A DNA stretch of 64,000 bases, taken from Aliiroseovarius marinus (GTDB taxonomy: Bacteria; Pseudomonadota; Alphaproteobacteria; Rhodobacterales; Rhodobacteraceae). This document shows, piece by piece, positions 38,003 to 46,702 of the stretch. Position numbers and translations under genes: made by a program. The notes beneath the pieces are model-generated. The model was not told the DNA's origin. It saw nothing but the letters and a program-made list of their open reading frames with translations, and did no database searches. Location of the stretch: the NCBI RefSeq assembly GCF_004360145.1, contig NZ_ML178712.1, positions 538,179 to 602,178 on the forward strand. The letters run 5' to 3'. How positions within the stretch are numbered: the stretch's first letter is position 1; every line of letters starts with the position of its first letter.

Positions 38003-38457
38003 TTGTTCGACAGGCTATCCGTCAACAGCGCGTGCAGGGCCGCGGTGTCGGTGTTGGCGCGCAGTTTTGCGCAGATCGACGCGTCACGCATCGAGCGGGA
38101 CACCAGCGCCAGCGCTTTCAGGTGGTCCACACCGGAATCTTCCGGGGCGAACAGCGCAAAGATCAGATCTACGGGCTGACGATCCACGGCGTCAAAATCA
38201 AACGGCTTCTCAACGCGGACGAAGCAACCGGTGACCTCGGTCACGCCAGCCAGACGGGCGTGCGGCAGGGCAACGCCGCGGCCTACGCCGGTCGGGCCAA
38301 GGTTTTCACGCTCGGACAGGGCGGCAAACGCATCCTCTGCGTTGATGCCATAGCAATCCGCAGCGATGTCGCCCAAGTCTTGAAAAAGACGTTTCTTGGA
38401 CGACACCGTCGACAGAACCTTTACGGCGGACGGCGCCAAAATGCTCGCAAGTTCCAT
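37993..38457 (-). CDS. ptsN: PTS IIA-like nitrogen-regulatory protein PtsN
   Basis: Phosphoryl acceptor of the nitrogen-related PTS, which links nitrogen state, potassium uptake and carbon control. The 154-residue protein carries the phosphorylated histidine in GVALPHARLAG at about residue 70. The end LALVSRSMRD and the IFALFAPEDSGVDHLKALA segment fit EIIA-Ntr. It is 35 bases downstream of raiA on the same strand, the usual alphaproteobacterial order. EI-Ntr and NPr are not in this window. Confidence 0.94.
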   Translation of the reverse strand: MELASILAPSAVKVLSTVSSKKRLFQDLGDIAADCYGINAEDAFAALSERENLGPTGVGRGVALPHARLAGVTEVTGCFVRVEKPFDFDAVDRQPVDLIFALFAPEDSGVDHLKALALVSRSMRDASICAKLRANTDTAALHALLTDSLSNKAA

Positions 38458-38492
38458 TTTTGACCAATTTCCCGCCCGCCAAGGCGGGGGGC

Positions 38493-39071
38493 CTACGCTT
38501 CGTTGTTAACCGGGTCAATCCAGCCGACATTTCCGTCTTCACGACGGTAGACGACATTCATGCCCTGAGTTTTCTCGTTCTTGAAAACCAGCACGGGGGC
38601 GTGGGCGAGCTCCATCTGCATGACAGCTTCGCCAACGGAAAGCGACGGGATGCGCGTTTCCATTTCGGCGATGATCATGGGCTGGAGTGTAGCGTCCTCT
38701 GCCTCGTCGTGGCCTTCTTCGTTGGCGAGGATATACGAGGATCCACCGAAAACTTCAACCGGATCGACGCGGTCGCGGTGATGGTCCTTCAACCTGCGCT
38801 TATAACGCCGCAGTTGCTTTTCCATTTTCTCGGCACATTGGTCGAATGCCGCATAGATTTCGGTCGCGTGACCCTTGGCCTGAGCGGTCAGCCCAGTGGA
38901 CAGGTGAACAATGGTTTCACAGACATATTCATGTGCATTTTTCGAGAAGATGACCTGCGCATCGGTGGGGCGTTCAGCATACTTTTGAACAATACCGCCG
39001 AGCTCTTCTTTCACGTGAACCTGAAGGGCTTCACCAATGTCGATCTGCTTGCCACTGATTTGATATTGCAT
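38493..39071 (-). CDS. raiA: Ribosome hibernation-promoting factor, long form (RaiA/HPF)
   Basis: Binds the 30S subunit and drives formation of inactive 100S ribosomes in stationary phase. The 192-residue length marks the long HPF type. The N-terminal domain has the pattern MQYQISGKQIDIGEALQVHV and later YCETIVHL-type strands; the C-terminal dimerisation domain ends NVVYRREDGNVGWIDPV. It lies between lptB and ptsN. The 5' region has a 7-bp inverted repeat at 39105-39123. Confidence 0.95.
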   Translation of the reverse strand: MQYQISGKQIDIGEALQVHVKEELGGIVQKYAERPTDAQVIFSKNAHEYVCETIVHLSTGLTAQAKGHATEIYAAFDQCAEKMEKQLRRYKRRLKDHHRDRVDPVEVFGGSSYILANEEGHDEAEDATLQPMIIAEMETRIPSLSVGEAVMQMELAHAPVLVFKNEKTQGMNVVYRREDGNVGWIDPVNNEA

Positions 39072-39104
39072 CCTATCTCCTTTGGTCGCTGTAGGAATTT
39101 GGCC

Positions 39105-39123
39105 TTATGCCACAAGGGCATAA
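39105..39123 (-). promoter_or_regulatory. Inverted repeat upstream of raiA
   Basis: TTATGCC (39105-39111), spacer ACAAG, then GGCATAA (39117-39123): a perfect 7-bp inverted repeat 34 bases upstream of the raiA ATG. It may be an operator or an mRNA hairpin close to the ribosome-binding site AGGAGAT. No regulator can be named. The rest of the 243-base gap to lptB shows no gene, and no trace of rpoN, which occupies this place in many alphaproteobacteria. Confidence 0.4.
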
Positions 39124-39314
39124 AGCGGGAAAACCGTTTGAAAACATGGGGATGTTTTGTCTTTGCAGAGATTTGTCCGCCCGATCAGGTCTGGGGCGAT
39201 CAAATGTGCGAGCCCACGGTGGGCACGGCACGAACGAAGGGTTGCGTGTTCATGCATCACCTTCATTTGGCGACGAGTCGGTAGGGATTGTCAAGCGATC
39301 CGGCGCCACTTTCG

Positions 39315-40073
39315 TCAGTTGATCGAGAAATTCTGACCTAGATAGACGCGGCGGACGTTCTCGTCCTTCACAACTTCGTCGGTGGTGCCGCTCATCAGGA
39401 CATGGCCGTCATGCAGGATGTAAGCACGGTCGACGATCTCGAGCGTTTCGCGCACGTTGTGGTCGGTGATCAGCACGCCGATGCCGCGGTTTTTCAGGTC
39501 ATGCACCAGTGTGCGAATCTCTCCAACAGCAATCGGATCGACGCCCGCGAAGGGTTCGTCCAGCAGCAAATACTTGGGATTCGATGCCAAGAGTCGCGCG
39601 ATTTCACAGCGGCGACGCTCACCGCCTGACAGGGCCAGCGCGGGGGTGCGGCGCAGGTGGCTGATCGAGAACTCGTTCAGCAGCTCTTCCAGCCGCTCGC
39701 GGCGCTTGTGCCGGTCTTTGGTCGAGATCTCGAGGATCGACAGAATATTGTCTTCGACGCTCATGCCGCGGAAGATCGACATCTCTTGCGGCAGATACCC
39801 GATCCCGCGGCGCGCACGGCGATACATCGGCAGCAGCGTCACGTCCTGCCCGTCAATGATGACCTGTCCGGCTTCGGGTGTGACCAGTCCGGCGATTGCG
39901 TAGAAGGTCGTGGATTTGCCGCAGCCGTTCGGCCCCAACAACGCGACAACCTCGCCGCGGTGCAATTCCAGGTTCACTTCGCGGATCACCGGCTTTTTGC
40001 GATAGCTTTTACGCAATCCGATGATGCGCAGCCCGGCATCGCCATTTTCAACTGTTAGATTTGGGGCGGCCAT
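39315..40073 (-). CDS. lptB: LPS export ABC transporter ATPase LptB
   Basis: ATPase of the LptB2FG machine that pulls LPS from the inner membrane. The 252-residue protein has Walker A LGPNGCGKSTTFYAIAGLV, the signature LSGGERRRCEIARLL and Walker B YLLLDEPFAGVDPI, and the H-loop in LITDHNVRETLEI. It overlaps the lptA stop by one base, last in the order lptC-lptA-lptB on the minus strand. Confidence 0.96.
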   Translation of the reverse strand: MAAPNLTVENGDAGLRIIGLRKSYRKKPVIREVNLELHRGEVVALLGPNGCGKSTTFYAIAGLVTPEAGQVIIDGQDVTLLPMYRRARRGIGYLPQEMSIFRGMSVEDNILSILEISTKDRHKRRERLEELLNEFSISHLRRTPALALSGGERRRCEIARLLASNPKYLLLDEPFAGVDPIAVGEIRTLVHDLKNRGIGVLITDHNVRETLEIVDRAYILHDGHVLMSGTTDEVVKDENVRRVYLGQNFSIN

Positions 40074-40570
40074 CAGTTCGCCTCGGTCTGGATGATCGAC
40101 TTGACCCGCCCGTCCATCTGGCCCGTGCCATTCTGCAGGTTCACGGTCAGCTTGTCCGAGGACAGCGCGTTTTGGCCTTGGGTCAGGATCACGCCGCCGG
40201 TCATCACAACCACGCCCGTGGCGATGGTATAGACCGCCTCGCGCGCTTCAGCGGCTTCGGCACCGTTCACAAGAGTCACGCCGCCCGTCGCATGCAGGCG
40301 CGAGATCTCGCCGGTAGTGTCCGCGCCCGTCGCGTATTCCACGCGCACCTTGCCGGCGCTTAGGCGCATGTCGCCCTGACCAATTACTACATTGCCGGAG
40401 AACGTCGCCGCCCCGCTGGACTGGTCCACGGTCAGCTGGTCGGCCGAGATTTCGATGGGAAGGCTGCTGTCATGCTTCAGCCCGCCAAAGGCAACCTGAG
40501 CTTGTGCGAAAGCGGCGACCGGCAAGCAGATCGCCATCAAAATGGAATAAATAAAACTGCGTTTGATCAC
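40073..40570 (-). CDS. lptA: LPS transport periplasmic protein LptA
   Basis: Bridges inner and outer membrane in LPS transport. The 165-residue precursor has a signal peptide MIKRSFIYSILMAICLPVAA ending AFAQ. The OstA-type beta-jellyroll repeats are seen as PIEISADQLTVDQSSGAATF, SGNVVIGQGDMRLSAGKVRV and GGVTLVNGAE. It starts with GTG, which overlaps the lptC stop by 4 bases (GTGA). It is coupled with lptB by a one-base overlap. Confidence 0.93.
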   Translation of the reverse strand: MIKRSFIYSILMAICLPVAAFAQAQVAFGGLKHDSSLPIEISADQLTVDQSSGAATFSGNVVIGQGDMRLSAGKVRVEYATGADTTGEISRLHATGGVTLVNGAEAAEAREAVYTIATGVVVMTGGVILTQGQNALSSDKLTVNLQNGTGQMDGRVKSIIQTEAN

Positions 40571-41190
40571 CGGGGTTCCCCCTTGTCTTTGGGATCATAT
40601 ATCAGCTTCACCCCGTCCTTGAAAACAAGAACATATCCGGCGTCTTCACCTTCTGCCTGAGAAATGACGGCGTCACCTGCCGACAGGTCGCCCATCGGGC
40701 CCGTGGCCTCGACCGGGCCATTGCTGGCAACATAGGTGCTGTCCATCGAGGTCGTCAGCGTTTCGGTCGAGATCCAGTAATCCGTCGAGGTGCGCAAAGA
40801 CACGCCGCCCGACAGGTCGATCTGGTGTGCGGTGCCATCAATATCGGCCTGAGCCGCACGGATATGAACCTGCGCACCGTCGGGGGTTTCGATGTCGGCC
40901 TCAAGCTCTAACGCTTTGAAATAATTGGCGCGTTCCTCGTCCGGGGCGGCGCTGGCGGCCTTGAACTGGATCGCGGCGCCATCCTCGGTCACGCTGGAAA
41001 ATTTCGGATTGCTGATCTTCTGCTCGCCCGTCAGCTCGTCCAGATTGATCCGTGCATAGGTCAATGACGTGGTCGGATCGACAGATTTCGACACGAGGAA
41101 CATCAGCGACAACAGCACAAGCGCGGTGGCTGGTAGAATGATCTTCAGCCAGTTCACAAGACGCGTATATGTGATGCCGGTGCCGGACAT
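40567..41190 (-). CDS. lptC: LPS export membrane protein LptC
   Basis: A bitopic inner-membrane protein that receives LPS from LptB2FG and passes it to LptA. The 207-residue protein has a single N-terminal helix (about residues 12-30, WLKIILPATALVLLSLMFLV) and a periplasmic OstA-like body with NLDELTGEQKISNPKFSS and SGGVSLRTSTDYWIS. It is the first gene of lptC-lptA-lptB. It lies 63 bases after rnd on the same strand and may share its transcript. Confidence 0.9.
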   Translation of the reverse strand: MSGTGITYTRLVNWLKIILPATALVLLSLMFLVSKSVDPTTSLTYARINLDELTGEQKISNPKFSSVTEDGAAIQFKAASAAPDEERANYFKALELEADIETPDGAQVHIRAAQADIDGTAHQIDLSGGVSLRTSTDYWISTETLTTSMDSTYVASNGPVEATGPMGDLSAGDAVISQAEGEDAGYVLVFKDGVKLIYDPKDKGEPR

Positions 41191-41253
41191 GCGGGGCCTT
41201 TCGGTGGGGTTGCTTGTTATCTAGCGCCGATGCGCCGGATTCCAAGGCACCCT

Positions 41254-41865
41254 TTAGTGCGCAAAGATGTCCTGTTCGGGCCAACCGGCAAGATCCAGCT
41301 GGGCCCGCATGGGCAGGAAGTCGAAGCAGGCCTGCGCCATCTCGGTCCGTCCTTCGCGGGCCAGACGCATATCCAGCTCTTCTTTCAGACGGTGCAGGTG
41401 CAACACGTCGGACGCCGCATAGTCCAGCTGCGCTGGGGTCAGCTCTTCCGCGCCCCAGTCGCTCATCTGTTGCTGTTTCGAGATGTCGACTTTCAGCAGC
41501 TGATCCAGCAGGTTGCGCAGCCCGTGGCGATCCGTATAGGTCCGCACCAGTTTCGAGGCGATCTTGGTGCAATAGACAGGTGCCGTGACCACGCCGAACG
41601 CGTTCAGCATGGCGGCGATGTCGAAGCGGCCAAAGTGGAAGATCTTCAGAACGTTCGGGTCGGTCAGCATCTTCTCAAGGTTAGGTGCGCTGGTCTGGCC
41701 TTTCTCGACCTGCACCATATGGGCATTGCCGTCGCCGCCGGACATCTGCACCACGCACAGACGGTCGCGATGCGGGTTCAAACCCATGGTTTCACAGTCG
41801 ATGGCTACGACCGGACCAAGGTCCAGCCCATCGGGAAGGTCACGCTTGTAAAGATGGTTGGCCAT
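41254..41865 (-). CDS. rnd: Ribonuclease D, short form without HRDC domain
   Basis: A 3'-5' exonuclease of the DEDD family. The 203 residues hold only the catalytic domain: Asp/Glu in AIDCETMGLNPHRDRL, the second Asp in HFGRFDIAAML and the last in LDYAASDVLHLHRL with the DEDDy-type tyrosine. Usual RNase D is about 370-390 residues with two HRDC domains; these are absent here, as in the short alphaproteobacterial type. The ATG at 41865 (MANHLYKRDLPDG) is preferred over a longer frame start. It is followed on the same strand by lptC. Confidence 0.9.
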   Translation of the reverse strand: MANHLYKRDLPDGLDLGPVVAIDCETMGLNPHRDRLCVVQMSGGDGNAHMVQVEKGQTSAPNLEKMLTDPNVLKIFHFGRFDIAAMLNAFGVVTAPVYCTKIASKLVRTYTDRHGLRNLLDQLLKVDISKQQQMSDWGAEELTPAQLDYAASDVLHLHRLKEELDMRLAREGRTEMAQACFDFLPMRAQLDLAGWPEQDIFAH

Positions 41866-41886
41866 GTCGCCCTCATAAATCCTTTT

Positions 41887-41907
41887 CCCCGTGATAGGCC
41901 CACGGGG
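41887..41907 (-). promoter_or_regulatory. Hairpin in the gap between soeC-like gene and rnd
   Basis: CCCCGTG (41887-41893) pairs with CACGGGG (41901-41907) across a 7-base loop, between the end of the soeC-like gene and the start of rnd on the same strand. There is no T run on either strand. It could protect the upstream mRNA end or influence rnd translation. Confidence 0.35.
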
Positions 41908-41928
41908 ATGAAGGTTCAATGAAAAGGC

Positions 41929-42798
41929 TTACTTGCCGTAATAAAGCCCCACAACATGCTCGGCTTCGGCGAAGAACAGCCAACGGCCGACGATCGCGCC
42001 CGCGATATGCAGCGCCAAGGCGATGAAGGCGGTGGCGTGACCGGCAGGCGTCAGCAGCAGGATGGCGGCGGGCAGGACGGCGCCCGCGCCCAGCGCGATC
42101 ATCCGCAGCTTCTGCGCGTGCTTGCGACCGACGCGATAGACCATCTCGTCCAGCACATAGTTGCCACCGGTGTGGCCGCTTTCGAACATACGCACCTCGC
42201 CCAGATGGCCCAACCCGGTTGCGTCTCCCAGCGAGCCTCGGTTCGCGGCGCGCGCGTCACCTTGCTGCCAGTGAAGCCACATCACGACGGCGAGGGCGGC
42301 CAGCAGCACGCCTGCGATCTTTACTTCCCCAGCCAAGAGCGCCCCGCCTGCGATTGCATGCAGCAAGAACAGCACCGGCGTCAGCGGCTGGTTCCAGCGC
42401 GAGATCGTCTTGAGTTGGGTGTAAATCATCGAGGTGGTGAAGACGGTGATCAGCGCCAAAACAGAGCCTATTGCACCGGAAAACGCCATATCTGCGCCCA
42501 TGAAGATGCGGGCAAGGGCGATCAGACCAAAGAGCAGAAGTGTGACGACGGCGGCCACGCCCTCGCGGCTCAGCCAGCTGGTCCGCCATTGGCTGAACGC
42601 ATAGATCGCGTTCTTCTTGTTCCCAAGGTGGAAGGTCGAGACCAAAAGCCCGCCCGCCGCCAGCACATAGGCGATGACGAAGAACGCCAGGAGCGTCATG
42701 CCGCCGACATCGGGAATGCCAAGCCCCATCCAGGCCAAAAGCCCGAAGCCAAGCCCGGAAAAGGTGGTGAAGATAATAACACTGGGTGCGGGATGCAT
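41929..42798 (-). CDS. soeC: Molybdoenzyme membrane anchor, DmsC family (SoeC-like)
   Basis: A 289-residue integral membrane protein with eight predicted helices that passes electrons to or from quinone. Characteristic of DmsC-type anchors are the N-terminal PAPSVIIFTTFSGLGFGLLA and the STFHLGNKKNAIYAFSQWRT block. It is the last gene of a molybdoenzyme trio with soeA and soeB. In the sulfite-oxidising SoeABC complex of purple sulfur bacteria and Roseobacter relatives, electrons from sulfite enter the quinone pool. Naming it SoeC rather than DmsC is inference from the cytoplasmic SoeA partner. Confidence 0.78.
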   Translation of the reverse strand: MHPAPSVIIFTTFSGLGFGLLAWMGLGIPDVGGMTLLAFFVIAYVLAAGGLLVSTFHLGNKKNAIYAFSQWRTSWLSREGVAAVVTLLLFGLIALARIFMGADMAFSGAIGSVLALITVFTTSMIYTQLKTISRWNQPLTPVLFLLHAIAGGALLAGEVKIAGVLLAALAVVMWLHWQQGDARAANRGSLGDATGLGHLGEVRMFESGHTGGNYVLDEMVYRVGRKHAQKLRMIALGAGAVLPAAILLLTPAGHATAFIALALHIAGAIVGRWLFFAEAEHVVGLYYGK

Positions 42799-42810
42799 CC
42801 GTTTCCTCCG

Positions 42811-43542
42811 TCAGAGCTTGTCGAGCGCTTTGTCCAGCCAGCCAAGGAACCCCTTGGGTTCGTCCGCGACCGTGTTCAGCGGTGCTGTGTCCAGCTGATC
42901 CTTGGGGCGGGGCGGCAGGTATTTGTTTACGGGCTTGGTGCCCAGATCCGGCATCAGGTCGAACCCGCCGCGATCGGCGACCAGTTTCGACACATCGCTG
43001 TCCGGGTCGCCCAGATCTCCGAAATGGCGGGCACCAGCGGGGCAGGTGCGCACGCAAGCAGGTACGCGGTCTTCTTCCGGCAGGTTTTCGTTATAGATCC
43101 GGTCCACACACAGGGTGCATTTCTTCATCACACCCGCTTCACGATCCAGTTCACGCGCGCCATAGGGGCAGGACCACGCGCAAAGGCCGCAGCCGATGCA
43201 GCGGTCCTCGTTGACCAGAACGATCCCGTCTTCTTCGCGCTTATAGCTGGCGCCGGTCGGACAGACGGTCACGCAGGGCGCGTCTTCGCAGTGCAGGCAA
43301 GACCGCGGCATATGCACGGTTTGCGAGGCGCAGCCGGATTTCTCGGCCTCGTAACTGAACACACGGTTCAGGAAGGTGCCGGACGGATCCGCGCCATAGG
43401 CATCCTGATCGGACAGCGGCGCGCCATAGTTCTGAGTATTCCAGCCCTTACAAGCGGTCACACAGCCGTGGCAGCCCACACAGGTATCAAGGTCGATGAC
43501 CAGACCCAGTTTCTTGTCGGTTTTCGATGGCAAAGCAGTCAT
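42811..43542 (-). CDS. soeB: 4Fe-4S ferredoxin-type subunit (SoeB/DmsB-like)
   Basis: A 243-residue iron-sulfur electron-transfer subunit. Four cysteine clusters are visible: CVGCHGCVTACKGWN, CLHCEDAPCVTVCPTGA, CIGCGLCAWSCPYG and CTLCVDR later with CVRTCPAGA. No signal peptide is present, so it faces the cytoplasm with the catalytic subunit. Its ATG overlaps the soeA stop by one base and the gene is 12 bases from soeC. Confidence 0.86.
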   Translation of the reverse strand: MTALPSKTDKKLGLVIDLDTCVGCHGCVTACKGWNTQNYGAPLSDQDAYGADPSGTFLNRVFSYEAEKSGCASQTVHMPRSCLHCEDAPCVTVCPTGASYKREEDGIVLVNEDRCIGCGLCAWSCPYGARELDREAGVMKKCTLCVDRIYNENLPEEDRVPACVRTCPAGARHFGDLGDPDSDVSKLVADRGGFDLMPDLGTKPVNKYLPPRPKDQLDTAPLNTVADEPKGFLGWLDKALDKL

Positions 43543-46367
43543 CAGATCTTCCTCGCCACAGTTTTGGGACCTTTGCCCACAGGGGACTTGATCGGCGGGT
43601 ACGCAGGCTGGCTTTCCGCTGGTTTAGTCTCGCATTTCTCGATTTTCACGCGGAGATCAAACCATGCGGCTTGCCCGGTAATTGGGTCCGAGTTTGACCA
43701 ACGCAGACCATCGCCCTTGGGTGGTTGAAGCTCGCTGATCAGGTGGTTCAGCAGGAAGCCATCCGTGGCTTCTGGTGCGTCCTCATCCAGCGCCCACGCA
43801 CCTTTGCGTTTGCCGATGGCGTTCCAGGTCCAGATCGTGCTGCCGTTCAGGCCCGCGTGATGCGCGACCGGGACGGTGATCTGGCCATGCACGGACGACA
43901 CGGTGGCGAAATCGCCATCCTCAAACCCATGCTCCTCCCAGATCTTGGTGGGCAGGTAGAGGTAATTCTTCCCGGTAATCTGTCGCAGCCACGCGTTTTG
44001 CGTGCCCCACGAGTGATACATGTGCATCGGGCGCTGGGTTAGGGCGTGGATCGGGTATTCGTCAGTGTCGACATTGCCCTCTTCAAACGGTTCGTACCAG
44101 ATCGGCAGGGGATCCATCGTTTCGCCAATCCGCGCGCGCAGATTGTCGGGGGGCTGGCGATCTCCGAACCCTTCTGCTGCCAGCTGGAACTTGCGCATGG
44201 GTTCGACATACAGGCTGAAGACATAGGGGGTTTCCACGTCGAAAATCCCGCGTTTCACCGCCCATTCCTGATAGTGTTTGTTCCACGGTTTATAGAAGCT
44301 GGCGTTCTCGGGCACGTGGTTGATCCAGAAGCCGCCATTTTCGATATATTTGTCGATTTGGGCTGGATTAGGCTCTCCTCGACCTTTGCCGTTGCCATCT
44401 TCACCGCGCCATCCGGCCAGCGGTCCAACACCCGGACGGCGTTCGTGATTGACGATGTAATCGGCATAGTCTTCGTACTTCGCGGATCCATCTTCGTTCA
44501 CGAAGCCCGGCAAGCCCATTTTCACACCCAACTGGATCAGAACCGTCTGGAAGCCGCGCACGTCGCGGTCGGGTTCAACCACCGGCCAACGGATCGCATC
44601 AGCCGCGCCATCGGCCTCGCAAATTGGGCGATCGAGCAGCGAGATACAGTCGTGACGCTCCAAGTAAGTCGTGTCAGGCAGAATCAAATCCGCATAGGCC
44701 ACCATTTCCGAGCTATAGGCGTCGGAATAGATGATGTGCGGGATCACGTAATCGCCATTCTCGTCTTTGTCGGTGAGCATCCGCATCACCTCGGACGAGT
44801 TCATCGACGAGTTCCACGCCATGTTCGCCATATACAAAAACAGTGTGTCGATTTTGTACGGATCACCCGCATGCGCGTTTGAGATAACCATATGCATCAG
44901 CCCGTGGCTGGACATCGGGTTTTCCCACGTAAAAGCCTTGTCGATCCGCGCTGGGCTTCCGTCATCTTTCAACGCCAGATGCTCGGGACCACGGACAAAA
45001 CCCAGATGCGGTCCGTTCAGCGGTTGGCCGGGCGTCACGCCAACATGCGGAATGGGGTGTGCCTCGACCGGTTTGGGGTAGGGTGGTTTGAAGCGGAACC
45101 CACCCGGAACTTCGACCGAGCCGAGCAGGATTTGCAGTACATGCAGCGCGCGGCAGGTCTGGAAGCCGTTCGAATGCGCCGAGATCCCGCGCATCGCGTG
45201 GAAGCTGACCGGACGCCCGATCATCTTGTCATGTTTCTCGCCCTTCCAATCGGTCCAGGGCTGATCCAGAACGATCTCTTCCTCGAACGCCACACGGGCA
45301 AGTTCGGCTGCAATAGAGCGTATTTTGTCTGCAGACACGCCGGTGCGCTCGGCCACGGCTTCGGGGGCATATTCCTCCGACAAATAGCGTTCCGCCATCA
45401 TCTGGAAGACCGGGCGATGCGTCTGGCCCTCGGACTCATAAATCGCCGCCAGATCGGGCATCACACCGGGTGTGTCATAGTCCGCCAGCTTGCCGGTCTT
45501 GCGGCAGATAACCTGCGGCTTGCCGGTCGAACCACGGATGAAAAGGCCGGTTTCCGCTGTGTTAGGCTCTTCATTTACGATAAAGCCCGCGTTCGTGTAA
45601 CGCGACAGATAGTTCAGATCGACCTTGCCTGCGCGGAACAGCTCGTGCACCAATGCAAGGATGAACAGACCGTCCGTGCCGGGGGTGATCCCCACCCATT
45701 CATCCGCAATCGCGTTATAGCCCGAGCGGATCGGGTTCACGCCAATCACACGCGCGCCACGTTCTTTCAGCTTGCCCAGACCGATCTTGATCGGGTTCGA
45801 GTCGTGGTCTTCCGCCACCCCAAACAGCATGAACAGCTTGGTGCGATCCCAGTCGGGCTGGCCGAACTCCCAAAACGCGCCGCCCATCGTATAGATGCCG
45901 GCCGCCGCCATGTTGACGGAACAGAACCCGCCATGCGCCGCATAGTTCGGCGTGCCATAGCTTTGCGCAAACCACGAGGTGAAGCTTTGGCTTTGATCGC
46001 GACCGGTGAAGAACGCCAGCTTCGAGGGGTCTTCGTTGCGCAGTGGACCCATCCAACCGACGGCCATCTCCAGCGCTTCGTCCCAGGAGATCTCTTCAAA
46101 CTCGCCCGATCCACGCGGGCCGACGCGTTTCAGCGGCGCGCGCAGACGCGACGGCGCATAGTGCTGCATGATCCCCGAGGACCCCTTGCCGCACAAAACG
46201 CCCTTGTTCACAGGGTGATCGCGGTTGCCCTCGATATAGGCGACCTTGCCGTCTTTCATGTGCACGTTGATCCCGCAGCGGCAGGCGCACATATAGCAGG
46301 TCGTCTTGCGCACCTCGTCCGAGACGGGTGGAGAGGTGTCGATCTGGATGTTTTCCGGTTTACTCAT
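43542..46367 (-). CDS. soeA: Molybdopterin oxidoreductase, sulfite dehydrogenase-like (SoeA)
   Basis: The 941-residue catalytic subunit of the DMSO reductase superfamily. The N terminus has a 4Fe-4S motif CYMCACRCGINV plus a later CGKG, and then GPRGSGEFEEISWDEALEMA as the family landmark; molybdopterin-binding blocks follow up to RQITGKNYLYLPT. No twin-arginine signal is present, which favours a cytoplasmic enzyme such as SoeA over periplasmic DmsA. In the Soe system sulfite is oxidised to sulfate. The siroheme gene 336 bases away on the other strand supports a sulfur link. Other substrates (polysulfide, tetrathionate) cannot be excluded. The ATG at 46367 is preferred to a GTG one codon upstream. 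Confidence 0.8.
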   Translation of the reverse strand: MSKPENIQIDTSPPVSDEVRKTTCYMCACRCGINVHMKDGKVAYIEGNRDHPVNKGVLCGKGSSGIMQHYAPSRLRAPLKRVGPRGSGEFEEISWDEALEMAVGWMGPLRNEDPSKLAFFTGRDQSQSFTSWFAQSYGTPNYAAHGGFCSVNMAAAGIYTMGGAFWEFGQPDWDRTKLFMLFGVAEDHDSNPIKIGLGKLKERGARVIGVNPIRSGYNAIADEWVGITPGTDGLFILALVHELFRAGKVDLNYLSRYTNAGFIVNEEPNTAETGLFIRGSTGKPQVICRKTGKLADYDTPGVMPDLAAIYESEGQTHRPVFQMMAERYLSEEYAPEAVAERTGVSADKIRSIAAELARVAFEEEIVLDQPWTDWKGEKHDKMIGRPVSFHAMRGISAHSNGFQTCRALHVLQILLGSVEVPGGFRFKPPYPKPVEAHPIPHVGVTPGQPLNGPHLGFVRGPEHLALKDDGSPARIDKAFTWENPMSSHGLMHMVISNAHAGDPYKIDTLFLYMANMAWNSSMNSSEVMRMLTDKDENGDYVIPHIIYSDAYSSEMVAYADLILPDTTYLERHDCISLLDRPICEADGAADAIRWPVVEPDRDVRGFQTVLIQLGVKMGLPGFVNEDGSAKYEDYADYIVNHERRPGVGPLAGWRGEDGNGKGRGEPNPAQIDKYIENGGFWINHVPENASFYKPWNKHYQEWAVKRGIFDVETPYVFSLYVEPMRKFQLAAEGFGDRQPPDNLRARIGETMDPLPIWYEPFEEGNVDTDEYPIHALTQRPMHMYHSWGTQNAWLRQITGKNYLYLPTKIWEEHGFEDGDFATVSSVHGQITVPVAHHAGLNGSTIWTWNAIGKRKGAWALDEDAPEATDGFLLNHLISELQPPKGDGLRWSNSDPITGQAAWFDLRVKIEKCETKPAESQPAYPPIKSPVGKGPKTVARKI

Positions 46368-46702
46368 CACGTTTGCTGTTCCTTGGCCGCTTTGCGGCTT
46401 GGTTGGCTGACGCGTCTTTGGCGCGATCCTGTTGGTCTTGTTCTTAAAATGCCGATTTGGACAGGGGGTGCGGTAGGTCCAGAAGCTCTTGCGGATGTAG
46501 CCAGATTTTGGGTGCTGGCGACTCGCTCGAGTCTACGATTGGGCCGCAAAAACGGACCAGAAAAATCGCCAGAAGCGGAATAATGACCCTCATGGGGCCG
46601 TCTGATGCGCGTTCCGTCCTTTTCAAATGGTCAAGATTGGTGAATCTATGGAAATATTTCCCATCCGGGTGCATATCACACGCAACTCATCGGAGGCGCG
46701 AT
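46368..46702. promoter_or_regulatory. Divergent regulatory region between soeA and cysG
   Basis: This 335-base stretch holds promoters for both neighbours but no gene. Small frames in it lack ribosome-binding sites. The plus-strand gene has CGGAGG six bases before its ATG. The most notable element is the 12-base palindrome at 46650-46661, described separately. Confidence 0.6.
46650..46661. promoter_or_regulatory. Palindromic candidate operator upstream of cysG
   Basis: GGAAATATTTCC is a perfect 12-base palindrome, flanked by AT and by C-CAT so that most of ATGG...CCAT extends the symmetry. It lies 41 bases before the cysG ATG, a typical place for an operator. AT-rich symmetric sites of this type are bound by dimeric regulators, but no regulator can be named. 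Confidence 0.4.

Noticed and set aside
41956-43728. A 590-codon plus-strand frame across soeC and soeB
   Set aside because: It crosses two well-supported minus-strand genes with clear motifs and is low in hydrophobic pattern; no homology is evident.
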